Positions 12,465 through 24,836 of a DNA stretch of 64,000 nt are shown here, piece by piece. Position 1 is the first letter of the stretch. Each line of letters begins with the position of its first letter. Made by a program: the position numbers and the translations under genes. The stretch comes from Nematostella vectensis (Eukaryota > Cnidaria > Anthozoa > Actiniaria > Edwardsiidae), in the NCBI RefSeq assembly GCF_932526225.1, contig NC_064048.1:10348188-10412187 (forward strand), written 5' to 3'. The notes beneath the pieces were generated by a model. It did not search any database, was not told where the DNA came from, and saw only the letters and a program-made list of their open reading frames with translations.

Positions 12465-12711
12465 ATGGCGAACAGGATTAGGCAGACGTCAAGATGGGAC
12501 AGGAGTTTTAAAAAGTCTGAAACCTTCACCGTGGAAACAAGCAAAGACGTGCCTGATAAGCGGAAAGGCAAACAGATTAGAAGCGGCACGGGCGACAGGC
12601 GCGAAAACTAACCATGGCAACGGACCAAAAGCCACCATGATTTCTACTTTTCCTATGCAGGGGCTTATTTCTATGATATTATATAACTGTTTACAGTTTA
12701 TAAAGTTCATA

Positions 12712-13847
12712 CACCCTTTTTTTATATAACCTTATTTTTATAAGAACGTCCAGCCTGAGATTTTGCTAAATTTTAAGAACATGCTAAGAAAATTCTGGTG
12801 CTCTGATAGCAAAACAATTTTTGTTTTTTAGTCCTCATGCGTTTTATGCTCATAGCAACAATCTATTGCTATTAATCATTAGGGTAGTTCTCTCCCTAAT
12901 AATTCATTGGTATTATGTTCTTATATACACTAAAATTTAAGAATACCGTTAGGGAAGGGTCATTGGGGGTTGCTATTTTTTAGCATAGATTTGGTGGAGG
13001 GCATCAATTTTTGATATAGGGTTTAGCAGAGGGCCTTATTATTTTTTTAACATGTATTCTGAACAATTTCTGAGGCCTCCTAAAAGTCTGGAATTTCAAT
13101 TTTTCAAAATAGATTAAAAGTTAATGTGGTCCGCCTTCTCCTTGCACTTTTATGACTTCCGTTTAACTGTAGTTGAAAATCATTACCCCTAAAGTGTGGC
13201 CTCTACTATTAATATCTTTTGCAGTTTTAATTTTATTAACTTCCATCAATAAATTTACGAATTGCGATTCATGTCAAACTTTTCAGTTGGTGGTATAAAT
13301 ATATTTAAATAAGGTTTCAGTTAGGAAGGGGCTAATGCTGTTTTCTAATTATTAACAATAATGAGACTTGCATATATGTGAATAATGAGACTTGCATATG
13401 TGTCAATAATGAGACTTGCATATATGTGAATATAGACTTGCATATATGTGAATAATGAGACTTGCATATATGTGAAAATGGCAAAATTTTCACGGGGAAG
13501 CATGCGCCCAGACCCCCCAATACAATATGATTCACACCCCTGAAAAATGGGCTCAAAATCTGTTGGTGGTGTTTAAGTATCAGCTCTGCCGCCCCTTAAA
13601 TGGGCATGTCTAAGTCAGTGCCCCTCAGTTTTTGTTGTTGTTGTTCTGGGGGAGGGCCTTTATTTTTGGTCGCTTTTCGGGGGGAGGGTCGCAAATTTTT
13701 GAACAAGGGAAAAATTTCGACTTACCAGCCCTCCCCCAGATAAATAATGACCTTTTCTTTGAGAACATATTCAGCCTTAAAATGTTCCAAAAATAAGAAC
13801 GGCCCAGCCTCAACTGAAAATTAGACGTTCTTATAAAAAAAGGAGTG
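12712..13847. mobile_element. Tc1/mariner-like MITE (long copy), TA-flanked
   Basis: Flanked by TA at 12710-12711 and 13848-13849. Inner termini include TTTTTATAAGAACGT on the left and ACGTTCTTATAAAAA on the right. Sub-terminal segments CAGCCTGAGATTT and CAACTGAAAATTAGAC are shared with the 324-bp copy at 34113-34436 and with copies in every unit of the 36-58 kb gene array. The interior is expanded to 1136 bp and holds a ~24-bp tandem repeat (AATAATGAGACTTGCATATA..., about 13357-13474). No transposase was seen; superfamily assignment rests on the TA flanks. Confidence 0.75.
13357..13474. repeat. ~24-bp tandem repeat inside MITE
   Basis: Five copies of AATAATGAGACTTGCATATA plus TGTG, one of them shortened, internal to the 12712-13847 element. 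Confidence 0.85.
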
Positions 13848-14198
13848 TATTTCATGAATTACGTTCACAACACATGTCAACTAGAAGGCATTTTGAATAC
13901 TGTCCTTTTGTTATTAACTGGTTGACTTACCGACCGACAGACAGACTGACAAATGGTAAAAAGAACTTGAATAACCAATAAATAATTGATATTTGGACAT
14001 TTTAAGTGAGGAAAAACATTCTCGTTTGATTATTTCCACTTAGTTATCAAAAACAAGTCCCCTGCATTTGTCAAAACGGCTAGTGAAGGGCGTATTTTTT
14101 TTTCTTTGATCCCCTTTTTAGAGAAAAATAAAACATTCGCAACATTACGATAAATCTACGGATCCTTTAGGCTATAAATACAAATACTCCTATTTCAC

Positions 14199-14423
14199 AA
14201 AGGTTGTCAGTGCAAATGGCGAATGGCACATGGTAAATGGCTTATTACTTATTATTCGTAAAATTAAAGGTGTTAAATAAAGTCCAGCAATATCAGAGCC
14301 AAGATTTAGTAACCTTTAATGGAATTGTTATGATTTATCCATATTCTTCGAGAGGCATGGTTACTTTCGGTCGTAGAACTGCCATTTGCCAATCGCCATT
14401 TGCCATTGGCACTGACAACCTTT
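14199..14423. mobile_element. Fold-back MITE
   Basis: Left AAAGGTTGTCAGTG with inner GCAAATGGCGAATGGC; right GCCATTTGCCATTGGCA and CACTGACAACCTTT. Weaker complementarity extends about 15 bp outside both ends. There is no coding capacity. Confidence 0.75.
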
Positions 14424-16646
14424 ATTGAAGTAGTTGTATACAGATATACATATTTTAGTGGATGTCTTTCACTAAGCGCTAAAACAGTGCTCAGCTTGAC
14501 AGGAGCCTTCGGTACAATCACCAGAATAAGACTCAGTGCATTCGATGCAGTTTAAGACACTTGTATTAATATTGTATGTATGTCAATTTGTGAATCTATG
14601 TATGTACGTATGCCATGGAGTGAATCTATTAAGTGGGGTTACAAAACAGATCCAATGCAGTGAGTATTATTGAGTGATTGCATATACATTTATATTATAC
14701 ATTCCCCTTTCTCTTAAGACACAAGCAAAACTTACCTTACAAATTTCAGTTCAAAAAATGTATTTTTGAGCCTGCAAAACAACCAAACTATGTCAATTCC
14801 ATAGCTTCCCAATGTTGACTTCCTTTAACATATAGCCCCTAGTTTAGTCTGATCTTTTAAGCGTTGAAGTGAGAGCTAGCAGGGGGCGTGGTAACGTTAA
14901 TTGCGGTTGTTAGTAAGCATTAACCCCTCCCTCTTTTTTCCTTTAGTTGTCAATCAAATGTGTCGAGTAGGCGTGGTTGTATCGAGGTGATGTTTCTAAA
15001 GTCGCCTTTCCATTCTCTGTACAGCATTTTCACGGATAAAAATCTTTCAACCTTAGAAATGAGGACTTAAATTATTAATGATAGTTCAACAAGCAGTTCT
15101 GATATAGCCAAAGGGTTAGATATAAGTGTACAAAGTTAAAGATTTTCGATCTAATTACGGCAAAGGTAATAACCCCAGCATATGAATACATTACGGCGGT
15201 TGTCAATGTTGTTCGAACTCGCCTACAACTCGCAACAGCTGCATCTCCTTCTGGCTTCCATCATTTAAACTCCTTGAAGTGTATTCATTGGCCAGCATTT
15301 AAAGCTGTTGCCAATCACGCCAACTATGTGCAAGGTACTGACCAATCAACAAGCAACAATGTAATTCCGTTAGTTTGGATGATGCAAGCCGTAGAAAGTT
15401 CGCATGATATATTAAAAATCGCGGTAAAATGACTGGAGCACACAGAGGGCTAGGTCACTTTTCTTTCCTCGCTGAAAAGCTCATTTGAAAAATCACAGAT
15501 AAATTATGCAATACAAGATAATGAAAACACCCAAACTTAAAAGCGCTTTTTTTCCTTCACTTTTTCGTTTGTTTGTTCAACTTTGAAGTTTGAGTAACTT
15601 CGTATTTGTACCCACTTCCTCTGGATGTAGTAAACGATGTGATTTTCCGGTGAAAAAATCCGTGCGTGTTTCGTGTTGGGTATTGGCAGAGCAATCATCA
15701 TATTTGTTAAGATTGATGCATTTTATCGACCGCGGTCTGCCTTTTTGTACTTGAAGGTACTTGAGGCTCGGCTATTAGTGGTATAACTTGGTGGTACATA
15801 AAAACAAAAAATAAACTAAATAATATTTGTGTTTGATCTTCAAGATCTTCTCGACTGTTTTCATATTCCAAATTGTCGAAGAGATTGGTCTGAAACTATT
15901 CGGAAAGCGATTTAATTATTTTCCGATATTCTGATAATTTGTGCGGTTAAAGCAATTAGGCGTGCCGAATGAAAGGAAATGAACGCATCAATCAAGGTAT
16001 ATTGGAACTTATTAACAGGAACTTTGAGACCTGATAGAAAAGAAGATCAAAATCAGGGTCATAAAAACCTTTTCTATGGTGTTGATCTTTAGCCTGATAG
16101 ATTGATGTTATTCGATGTTTTGTTTTCGCGAAAAAGGAACGGAGAGGGCGGTATCGGTTTAATAGCAGGTGTTGTAATGATCGCTTCGGTTAACAGGTAA
16201 TGACAGCCCAAAACAGCAAACCTCAAAATCATAAACAGCGTTTCTTAACCGTTTTTTTCACGAGAGAGTGGTAACAGGGTCATTGAGCCCGTCGCCTGCT
16301 TGGCAGAATTATTCTAAAAGCCCCATTAAAGGGCTTATTAGATTTGTTGTGGGAGGTAGCGGGTTGATTAGCTTTTATTGAAGAGCGCAATTTATAGAGA
16401 GTGAAGCATATTTCAGAAGAGCTTTTTTCCTGTTTTGAACTATCGCTGCACCCTACAAAAGCCTTTGATGCTATAGACAATGGTGTTCTCTTTAAAAGAA
16501 CCTTTTATATACGTACTTTTTATATTTTTTGTGCTTTCTAGTGTTAGGTGGTGGGGGGGGTGTCTAACAAGAGAAGCCGGAGGGTGAAGTCTTGTACAGC
16601 CAAGCAAACTTAAGGAAACCTACCGAAGAATTCTTAAAGCGACAAG
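14424..16646. other. Intergenic DNA, no gene seen
   Basis: AT-rich, without a convincing coding frame or RNA gene. Confidence 0.45.
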
Positions 16647-16860
16647 GTGTAGTTCCAGATAATATCCATACCCCCCCCCCCCCCCCCCCAATTGAGGGGG
16701 TCGGAGGTATGACCCCACCCCCTCTTGAATTTCCAAACGCCTGGAAAAAATAAATAAAGGGAAAAAGTGCATTTTACTCCAGCTCCCCTCTGGAAATTCC
16801 TGGGCGTTTAATTTCCAATCAGCTCAATGGGGGAGGTATGGATATTTTCTGGGACTACAC
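16647..16860. mobile_element. MITE with ~26-bp inverted termini
   Basis: A 214-bp element. Left end GTGTAGTTCCAGATAATATC then CATACC; right end GGTATG then GATATTTTCTGGGACTACAC. An inner inverted pair (ATTGAGGGGG / CTCAAT, and AAACGCCTGG / CCTGGGCGTTT) extends the fold-back. A long poly-C run follows the left terminus. Confidence 0.8.
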
Positions 16861-17240
16861 AATCATGGTTTTGATAAAAAAAGTCATATCTCCACGCGAA
16901 AGTATATTTTGCGTCATCTTGGACTAGTAAGAACAATGTAGAGTCGCTGGTTACTATCAGACTACCCCCTTGTGTCTTTATAAAAAGTCAGCAGTGAACG
17001 CAGCGCGCCGGAAAGACTAGATATTCGGAAATACTCCCAAGTTCTAGCCGGTTCGGCGACGTTATTAAAAGTCTAGCATCGTTCCTCTAAAAACACTCAA
17101 ACAAAGGGAGAAACAATAAATCTCTCAGAAAACTTAATATCTTCACTTTCTATCTTTATTTGGGTATAATCTATCACATATCAGGCATCTTTAATTTGTA
17201 TCTTGGCGAAAAGGACGGTAATTCTTACTTGGCAAATGAT

Positions 17241-17360
17241 CCGTGTGTGGGCAGAGTGCGCGCGCATCCCCCCTTGGCAGCTAAAAAGTGGGTCATTTCT
17301 TATTTTAAGGGCCGCAGTCAAAATTATACCTATAACCCCCCCTCCCCCCAGCAAATCCTG
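17241..17360. mobile_element. Degenerate MITE copy (same family as 29968-30119)
   Basis: On the reverse strand it carries the family landmarks TTATAGGTAT, AAATGACCCACTTTTT and a GCCAAGGGGG-like run, in the same order as the 29968-30119 copy. Ends are poorly preserved. Confidence 0.5.
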
Positions 17361-18057
17361 ATATGCATCGTCATAAAGGCATTGTAAATGAACTGCTTTT
17401 TAAACATTTAGTTATAATGAAGTACTTGTTTATTCATATTTTATACATCTTTGAAAAACTAAGTAATAATTCATTGCTGGTTGTTATGTGGCTTCCATCC
17501 CCTTGAGTATGTCGACAAGATTGTGGAAATTATCCAAACCCAACAATTTTTTTCTCCAGCAATTAAAAAGCAAAATACGTATTGAACATCTACGACTGCG
17601 TACCCTCCTCTCCTACCCTCCCCTCCGCATCTCACCCTCCCCTCCCCTCGAGCCGAGTCTCCCAAGCATATCAAGAAAATTTAGCCAAAAATAGTCGTTT
17701 TTGCCAAACGCGGTCACTTCCATATAAGGAAACTAATATATTCCTAACAAGTGACTGTGATCATTTTTGGTCGATGGAGAAAGTATCTGAAAAGAAACTA
17801 AGATTCCTCGGTACCAGTCCCTCAAAACGACAACGTTTTCTTCATATGAAAAGACGATTGACCGCGCGACTTTTATAAATCGCGTTTACAGAAAGGCCAT
17901 TCAGAAAGGTTCATTTTACAGAGAACCACGGAAACATGTGGAATATCATTAGACAATTTGACGATATGCAATGACATATATTCGACATATATACACATAC
18001 GATGAATGAACAGGATATCGTAAAATAAAATTTACTAGGTTTAGATGTCACTATTTG

Positions 18058-18172
18058 GGTATAACTAGAAATCTACAGACAAGCTGTCGAAAAAACTATA
18101 GGTGGTATGAATAGAAATCTACAGACAAGCTGTAGCAAAACAGGGGGTATAACTAGAAAATATTTAGACATA
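18058..18172. repeat. Dispersed copies of the 1.6-kb intronic repeat
   Basis: Two to three units in the opposite orientation: AATCTACAGACAAGCTGT occurs twice and GGGTATAACTAGAAA occurs at both ends. These are reverse-complement relatives of the CTACAGCTTGTCTGTAG array at 1622-2112. Confidence 0.75.
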
Positions 18173-21100
18173 CTGTACAAAAAAGATGGCCTGAGTATGC
18201 CAAACAAAGGAAAACTAAGTAGTGTTGCTGACCATCCGAGCATTAGTCCTTCGGCGGATCATTTAAAGGTTTTTATTTGTTCCGACGATGGGTAATTGCT
18301 CAAAACGTCAGCAAGAGACTGAAAAGATACCACTTCAACCTTTTTCCCACGTCACGAGCAGTCTCATCCCTCTAGGAGATGTGTTCAAGAGGTCTCGAAA
18401 TCGTGGGGAAAATATTTCGGAAAAAGGCTGTGAAATATAAAGGTTACCTAGCAAAGTACCAAGTGCGAAAAAGCTTCCATTTCCATCGGCTGATTTTAAG
18501 GTAGCCACTGCTATAATTTAGACTGGATTTGCTAAAAGATCAAACTTTGTTTAGATTGTTTTTTTCGGGATTTTAACACATTGTGTGCCTTCCAAAACAA
18601 TAACAAAGTTGTGGCTGCTTGACAAGGTCTCTTTAAAGCAATGGCAACCAAGTGCTGTTGTAGTGATAGATAATTACAGGTGGCTGCTGGAGATGTTATG
18701 TTTTTTTTTTTTTTTAACTCAAAACCTAACCTAACCCAGGGGTTTGAGACTAGGACCCTTTTGAGCAAAATCTTTAGGCCATCGCATTAAGAAATTACGG
18801 TTGGCGCTGTCTTGTCCCAAATGCATTTTTTGTTTCGTGTTCATCTTGTTTGTAAGTTCTTGACATCTTTCGCAATGGCGAACCAGAGGTTCTTCCTTTG
18901 GTTTAATAGAACTATTAAAGGAAATATTAAATGCAGAGAATACAAGGCAAGAAAGATTTGGGTACCACCCTTCGAAATATTCTGGGTCCACCTCTATCAA
19001 TTCTTGTTTATGCTGTTTGTTTTGTGTTTGTGGCCGTACTAACCTGTGCGCAGTTTTGCGTCACCGCCGAGTCTGCTTAATCCCAAGAGCTTCGTATCAT
19101 CGCGACATCTCTGAGCGTCTTCTCCCTAATAAACGAACCCTGTTCAACTTATATTTAAAACCATCTGTTTATTTTGAGGTTTTGAATTTGACAGCTCTGC
19201 TCTGCCGCAACCAGTCACGAACTCTGTCTTAACCCAAATATTTATAAGGGCTACGTGACATATTTGGCCTTCGCCAATTCTCATATTTGGTCTTCGCCCA
19301 AAGTTATCCAAAAATCACGTAAAGATTAAGGCTTAGTCTTTCTTCTCCATTCCAAGCTAGTTTTCAATTTAAGTCAGAACAGATTATATGCGTGTGTTTG
19401 TATACACCTATATCATATAAGGTTGCACTCAGAGAATCCATCGTTGCCTGCAGTGCTTCATGGGTATCAAATAAATAAAACGAAAAAACCTAAATAGAAA
19501 CAAACATTGATATGCAAAGCTACAACCTTCTTGTTTTTGTGCTTGTAAATATTTTCTGTTTTTGATTCAGATGTGATATTTATTAACTTATGAAATTAGA
19601 TAAAAACAATAGCGAAAGGGTGTTAGGCGATGAACACTGTTGAGTCGCTTACTGTCGCGTGTCACACTGTAAACAGCTGCACAAATATTAATTTCACGAA
19701 AGTCGACTATTTTTTATTTAAAATTCCGTTTTATTGTGTTAAAAAAACTTATTCATAAAAGTGTTTTTTCTCACTATTTTGCTTTATGAAGTGACTGCTC
19801 TTGTTTTTAATGGTGGGAATGCACCTTGAGCAAAGATAGAAGCAAATTCAATGATTACTCCGTGTTTGGGTCGAATTGAGGGTTATATCCATATCCAAAA
19901 AATTCGCGTATACTGAATTTCGCTTAGAAAACAACTTTGCTTCTAATCTCGGTTTAGTTTCTTTTTATACAGTTTTTGTGTGTACAAATGATAAGAGGCG
20001 TATTTAACTATTTAATGCTAACGATAATATCTGGAATATTGTTCACTCACTGTATTTTACTCTATAAATTGACCACCTCTATACTATCAGCCATTTTACG
20101 GTCACAAATATTATCTTTATTTGTACTTAACACCTCTATTAAGCGACCGGAAAGTGATAAGGAAGCGCCAAGCGACCTTTGGTGGTATTTTGGCAAGAAA
20201 TAAAAATATGTTTGCTGAAATAAGACAACATCCTTGTTCAGTTGGTTGTGAAACACGCTCCAAGGTAATTAGCGTAATTGGACTTTGCTGACGGTATTTG
20301 TTGTGGACATACCAATCTTTACGCTCATAAAAATCTCAAATAAGTTTTGATAAAAAGAGGGGAGGTAAGACCAGGTACTAGTCAAATGAGAAGGGGAAAG
20401 TTCTAGGTGTTCTTTTCTATGATTGACATTGTCAAATGTACTAATGCTAGTTATATTCAACCCTCCCCCCCCACCCCCACCCCCCCGCCCTCGGGAAAAG
20501 TAATTGACCGTCCTGGGGGAGAACTAAAAACTTCGAGACACAAAGTTAAAAACGCGCACAAAAAATAATCTTAGTTGCTGTTTTTTTATTTAAACGGTTT
20601 ACAAAAGTTCATTCAATTCATCTCGTTTTTAAAGTATTTGTCTTGTATTTGTACTGCATTCATTACGTTTCTAAATCATTGGTTTTGTATTCATGTGTTT
20701 CTTTCACTATTTCAAGTTTTAATTTTCGTTTTTTTTCCACTATCACTAGAGTTGTGCTGCGTATTCAAGAAAGGGTAATTTTTTCGGTGGCTGTGACAAT
20801 ATATGAAGATCTGTCTTACCTTTAGGCAGAGGAGAGTGTGAACATTATCTGCAATAGAAGGACATGTCACTCAAACGAAGACAAAAAGACAGTTCGATCT
20901 CAGTTTCGAGAGCACGTTCTGCCTGACACATCCCTTGATATGTGTATTATTCAGCAAACATGCTATTTTAAGCGCTTTCGTATGCATTTTATTCATAAAT
21001 ATGCTATTCTTGGGACGTTTGTATGTATTTAATTTAAAGACCATGAATGAAGGTGCTTTACTATGTTAAATACAACTTATATGTTAAAAAAAAATGCACC

Positions 21101-21411
21101 TTGCGGAGGCGCGTGACATGTCTGTGGAGTGCGGTATTTCGGTTTTGCTGCGCACGAGACAGCCTGCCAAACTCAAGATGATTGAATTGATCCGAAAAGA
21201 AACACGATATTTTGCGAAAGTCACGAATATTCCACATTGGCAAGAGGTCCACGGATTATATGCATTTGCGGCAAAAAAAAAATAAATAAAATTTAACATT
21301 TAACCTTAATAAGGGCATTATAAAAATAAATCATATTATATGGAAGTTATGTTATCCTTCTAATCTTGTGGTAAACCCCCTGACAAACACACTGTAGGCA
21401 TTTTGTGTTTT
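18173..21411. other. Intergenic DNA, no supportable gene
   Basis: Several 60-90 codon frames exist on both strands, but none has an ATG with recognisable domain content or flanking splice sites that make a gene. There is a C-rich run at about 20460-20500. Confidence 0.45.
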
Positions 21412-21503
21412 TAGTTTTGTTGTTGTAGTTGCTGCTGTTGTTCTTGTTTTTGTTTTTGTTTTTTTTTGTTTTTAATGTTGCTATTGTTAGCGTTGTTGTC
21501 GCT
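21412..21503. repeat. GTT-rich microsatellite, left of transposon
   Basis: Degenerate GTTGTT and GTTGCT triplets that stop at the left end of the 21504-25598 element and resume at its right end (25599-25770) in the same triplet phase. Confidence 0.75.
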
Positions 21504-21615
21504 CATATCAAACTTTTGGTGTTATTCAAACTCGCTCGGCCGCTTTTTTAGAGACTGAGACTAGGAGCTGTGTAACCTGGCAAATTACAAATGGGTTTTC
21601 TCTGAGCTATCCAAG

Positions 21616-21850
21616 ATGGCGGACGAAGAGCGATTATTTTTGGAAAACAGGGCTATTTAACCTGAGATTTCTGCTTATAGAAGCGAAAAATACCTATTTT
21701 TCTCATCAAATACCCCTGTAGGGGCTAGATCTTTCTTCTGCCAGCCTAACTTGTGGAAAAAAGCCCTCGTAGGTATTTTAATCGACTACGTCCTTGTGTG
21801 ATCCTGATGCTGAAGAGTACAGAAACACCCGAAGGACGAGAAGCTAAGTA
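21616..21850 (+). pseudogene. Possible broken 5' coding remnant
   Basis: ATG in a good context (CCAAGATGGCGGAC) opens MADEERLFLENRAI then a stop. Beyond the stop the same frame stays open for about 55 codons with protein-like composition, then meets clustered stops. It could be a decayed 5' exon of the element's gene or a chance frame. A similar AAGATGGCGG start occurs in the 30.6-kb transposon. Confidence 0.25.
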
Positions 21851-22025
21851 TTCCTTTCTAATATTTCCGTTTTTTGTTTGTATAATTTTGGCGCAATTCT
21901 TATCTAGATAATCTTCACGGGTTGTTTTTTGGGGATCATCTTGCAGAATCTCGGTAAACTTAGGCGGGAAGAGGTTCAAAAGTTTAGTCGTCTCGTTTGC
22001 TTGTTCATGATAGATATCTACTAAA

Positions 22026-24400
22026 ATGATGGTGCAAGGGTATTTGACAAATTTTTCACAAGGTCCTCCATTGAAAAAACAAAGATTGGCTTACATGCTA
22101 CCTCAAGTCCGTGAAATCGGGCTGTGTGATTCTCGGGACTCGAGAATCGGAGAGCTCGAGAATCAGCTGTCAGAGCTAAAACATCGACTCGCTGATGTTG
22201 TCAAAGAGAGAGATGGCATGAGAAAGGAGCTAGGCAAGGAAAAAAGCCCTTTCTTCAGCCGAGAAAGCCTTTTTGTGACCTTGAGCCAAAAGCTCAATTT
22301 CACAAAAAGTCAGAGATTAAAAAATGGCTTGAGAAGCAATTTGAGAAGCTTCCAACAGATTGGAAAGTTGTTGAGGTTTGTTTAGAATTTTTGTACACAT
22401 GGAAACAACCTAAATTTACCAATTCTGTTATAATGGCATTTGTTTATCATAAAATGTTTCCTTATCTCTAGGTTCAACTTGAAGTTGGTCAGTTTTGCCC
22501 TACATTTCAATGTTTCCTTATCTCTAGGTTCAACTTGAAGTTGGTATGGTCAGTTTTGCCCTACATTTCAATGAGAGGGTTGAGCCTGAGGAGATTGACC
22601 ATAAAAAGATCCAAAGAGCTCTCAAGGTAGGTATTATAGAAGTACATGTACAGTACTGTAGGTTTCTTATTTTTTCTATATTTAGATTATTTTTATAATC
22701 TCAGGCCAAAGATGATGGTGATGTTTCTGACTCAGCATACCATGAGCTAAAGATGGTAGCTGGGTCCAGCTTGCCATCACTGTATGGGATACAGAAAGAG
22801 AGAAAAGCTCAAAATGCAATCATTCCTATTACAGAATTTGAAGGGGTTAGTCTGTTGATAGTCTTAATTCTGATTTGCTTTGTGCACAGCACATTTTGCA
22901 TCCTTTAAAACAAGCAAATACTGTACAAACCCAATAATTCATTAAACAAAGTTTCTCCTTTCAGAATGCAAAAGGATGTTCAAGATCCATCAAGGACATT
23001 CTAAGTTATAGTTCAGATGTCATTGGAAATGCAGGGGGCAATGTTATAACCCTTCGGTTTTCTGGTGATGGTAGAAAAACCACCAAAAAACTCGGGAGTG
23101 TTATGACAACCTTCTGCTTTCCAGCAGAAAACTCTGTTAAAAGAAGCCCAGAAAGGGAATACTGTATATCTATATATGATGGTGAGTTGGTTGCAGCTAA
23201 TTTATTGCAGCTGTAAGTGAGAACAAATCTTCCTAATGATATAGTCAACTAAAGCCATATATCTGTGAACACTTTTTATTATAGGCAAGGAGTCATATGA
23301 CATCCTAAAGGCGACCTTGAGAGGGGTTTTTGATGAGATGAAGGCCCTAGGGAGAACTGGCATTCTTGTTAATGGCCTTGAATACACTATTGATTGGTAG
23401 GTTTCATTTTTTTTGCAACCAATAATCTTATGATCTGGCATTAAACAGGACATATGTAACTTTTATCCCTTTTTTAAGGGTGATGGAGGAATGTAGGAAG
23501 TTCCATCTGAGGTCGACAGGCACCAAGGACTTCCTACGTGCCACACTCAAGGATCATCTTGACCGCAACAACATAGTGTTTGAGGTATGATTTTTATTTT
23601 CATTATAAAAAAGACCAGCACACCCAGGATACTACTGTGTATAAAGCTAATTTAACAATTGCTTTGTGTTTTGTAGCCATCGTCCACTCCCACTTGTGAG
23701 AAAACAGTTCTTAGCATATCAGAGCTGACACAAGTGTGGAAAAGTTTGATGGTCCTCACTGATGCTCTTGGGGCAAATCCTGGAGATGAAGCATATCTTC
23801 GAGCAGATGCTTTTCAAGAAAAGGCCCGCCAATGGGGAACCAAATTTAGAAAAGCCACGTTTGATGAGGTAATTCTACATCCCTGTGGTTAGTTGAACTG
23901 GCAGGACACAAGCCTCATTTGATCATATGTCACTGAAAAAATAAAATCAGTAGATATATTATTTTAATTGTGCTTTCTTTTATCTCTCCACAGGATGTAA
24001 TTCCATATATACATGGTAAGATTAAAATGAGATTCCTTAATTGACTTGGGATCTCCGAGACCAAGTAATTTTATGCATTTTTTTCTCTACAGTTCTTGTT
24101 TATCATGTCCCCCAATTTTTGGAGATTCATGGCACGATCCACCAGTTCAATTGCCAGACAGTGGAAAAGAAAAACCACATGCAGAACAAGACATTCCACA
24201 GGGGTAGCCAGAAAGGGGGGAAAAATAGCAACTACACTGTACAGGTAATTCCAAGTGAAAAAAACGTCATGTTATCTAGACTAATCGCTTGCTACAACTG
24301 TGTATTTTTATCTCTATAGATCATGGAGAGGGAAAACAGAAAACTGTTCAGTAGGGAAAATAATTTGGAAAGGGTCAAGAGAAAATATCAAAAGCAGTGA
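22026..24400 (+). CDS. Candidate transposase (RNase H-like), ten exons, one frameshift
   Basis: Exons: 22026-22375, 22528-22626, 22705-22845, 22965-23181, 23285-23396, 23479-23584, 23677-23868, 23994-24015 (22 bp), 24093-24244, 24320-24400. All introns are GT-AG and phases agree. Exon 1 holds a coiled coil (ENQLSELKHRLADVVKERD). Frame breaks at the A run 22240-22245: the downstream frame (KPFCDLEPKAQF, KKWLEKQFEKLPTDWKVVE) is offset as if one A were missing. Exon 4 carries ITLRFSGDGRKTTKK, where the Asp could be the first acidic residue of an RNase H fold. Exons 8-9 carry HVLVYHVPQFLEIHG and FNCQTVEKKNH, reminiscent of the C-terminal Glu region of DDE/D transposases. Location inside inverted-repeat termini supports a transposase role. 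The catalytic assignment is inference; a host protein of unknown function is the alternative. Confidence 0.6.
22453..22570 (+). repeat. Direct duplication of a splice acceptor and exon start
   Basis: A ~56-62 bp segment (AATGTTTCCTTATCTCTAG then GTTCAACTTGAAGTTGG...) is present twice in tandem. The first copy lacks five bases (TATGG) of the coding part, so splicing to it shifts the frame. The second copy gives the correct exon 2. Confidence 0.85.
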
Positions 24401-24836
24401 AGACAAAGAAAAAATGTATTTATTTATTTATTATATTTTTGGTGCTATTTATTACTGTTGTAAATATCACTATTTATAACTTGTATAACTATTTGTACCC
24501 ACATTATTATATAAAGGCATTAAAACCATCAAAACAATCTGTATCATTCCCTGGATCTAAATTCCCCCTCTTTATTTTCGACTGGAAATACAGTGAAATC
24601 GGTTGAAACAGATGTCAACAATTAGTTTATATAGAGAGATTTTAACTTACCGAGCCATAGTTGTGAAGCATATTCCGTCTACGCCGTACGAAGCTGATCT
24701 CCAAAAAGCTCAGCGGGGGATACTTGCGCTCTAGCGGTCGACACATACTAGGCCTTTCTTCCTCTGACCCATATTCAGAGATGTAAGTACAACGGGGGCA
24801 CGAACTATGATCATAATTAATCCTTAGCTCGTATCC

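Noticed and set aside
18731..19000. 90-codon minus-strand frame with HCERCQEL
   Set aside because: Isolated, no domain match, no splice or start support.
21746..21979. 78-codon minus-strand frame inside the transposon
   Set aside because: Lacks an ATG start and has no recognisable content.
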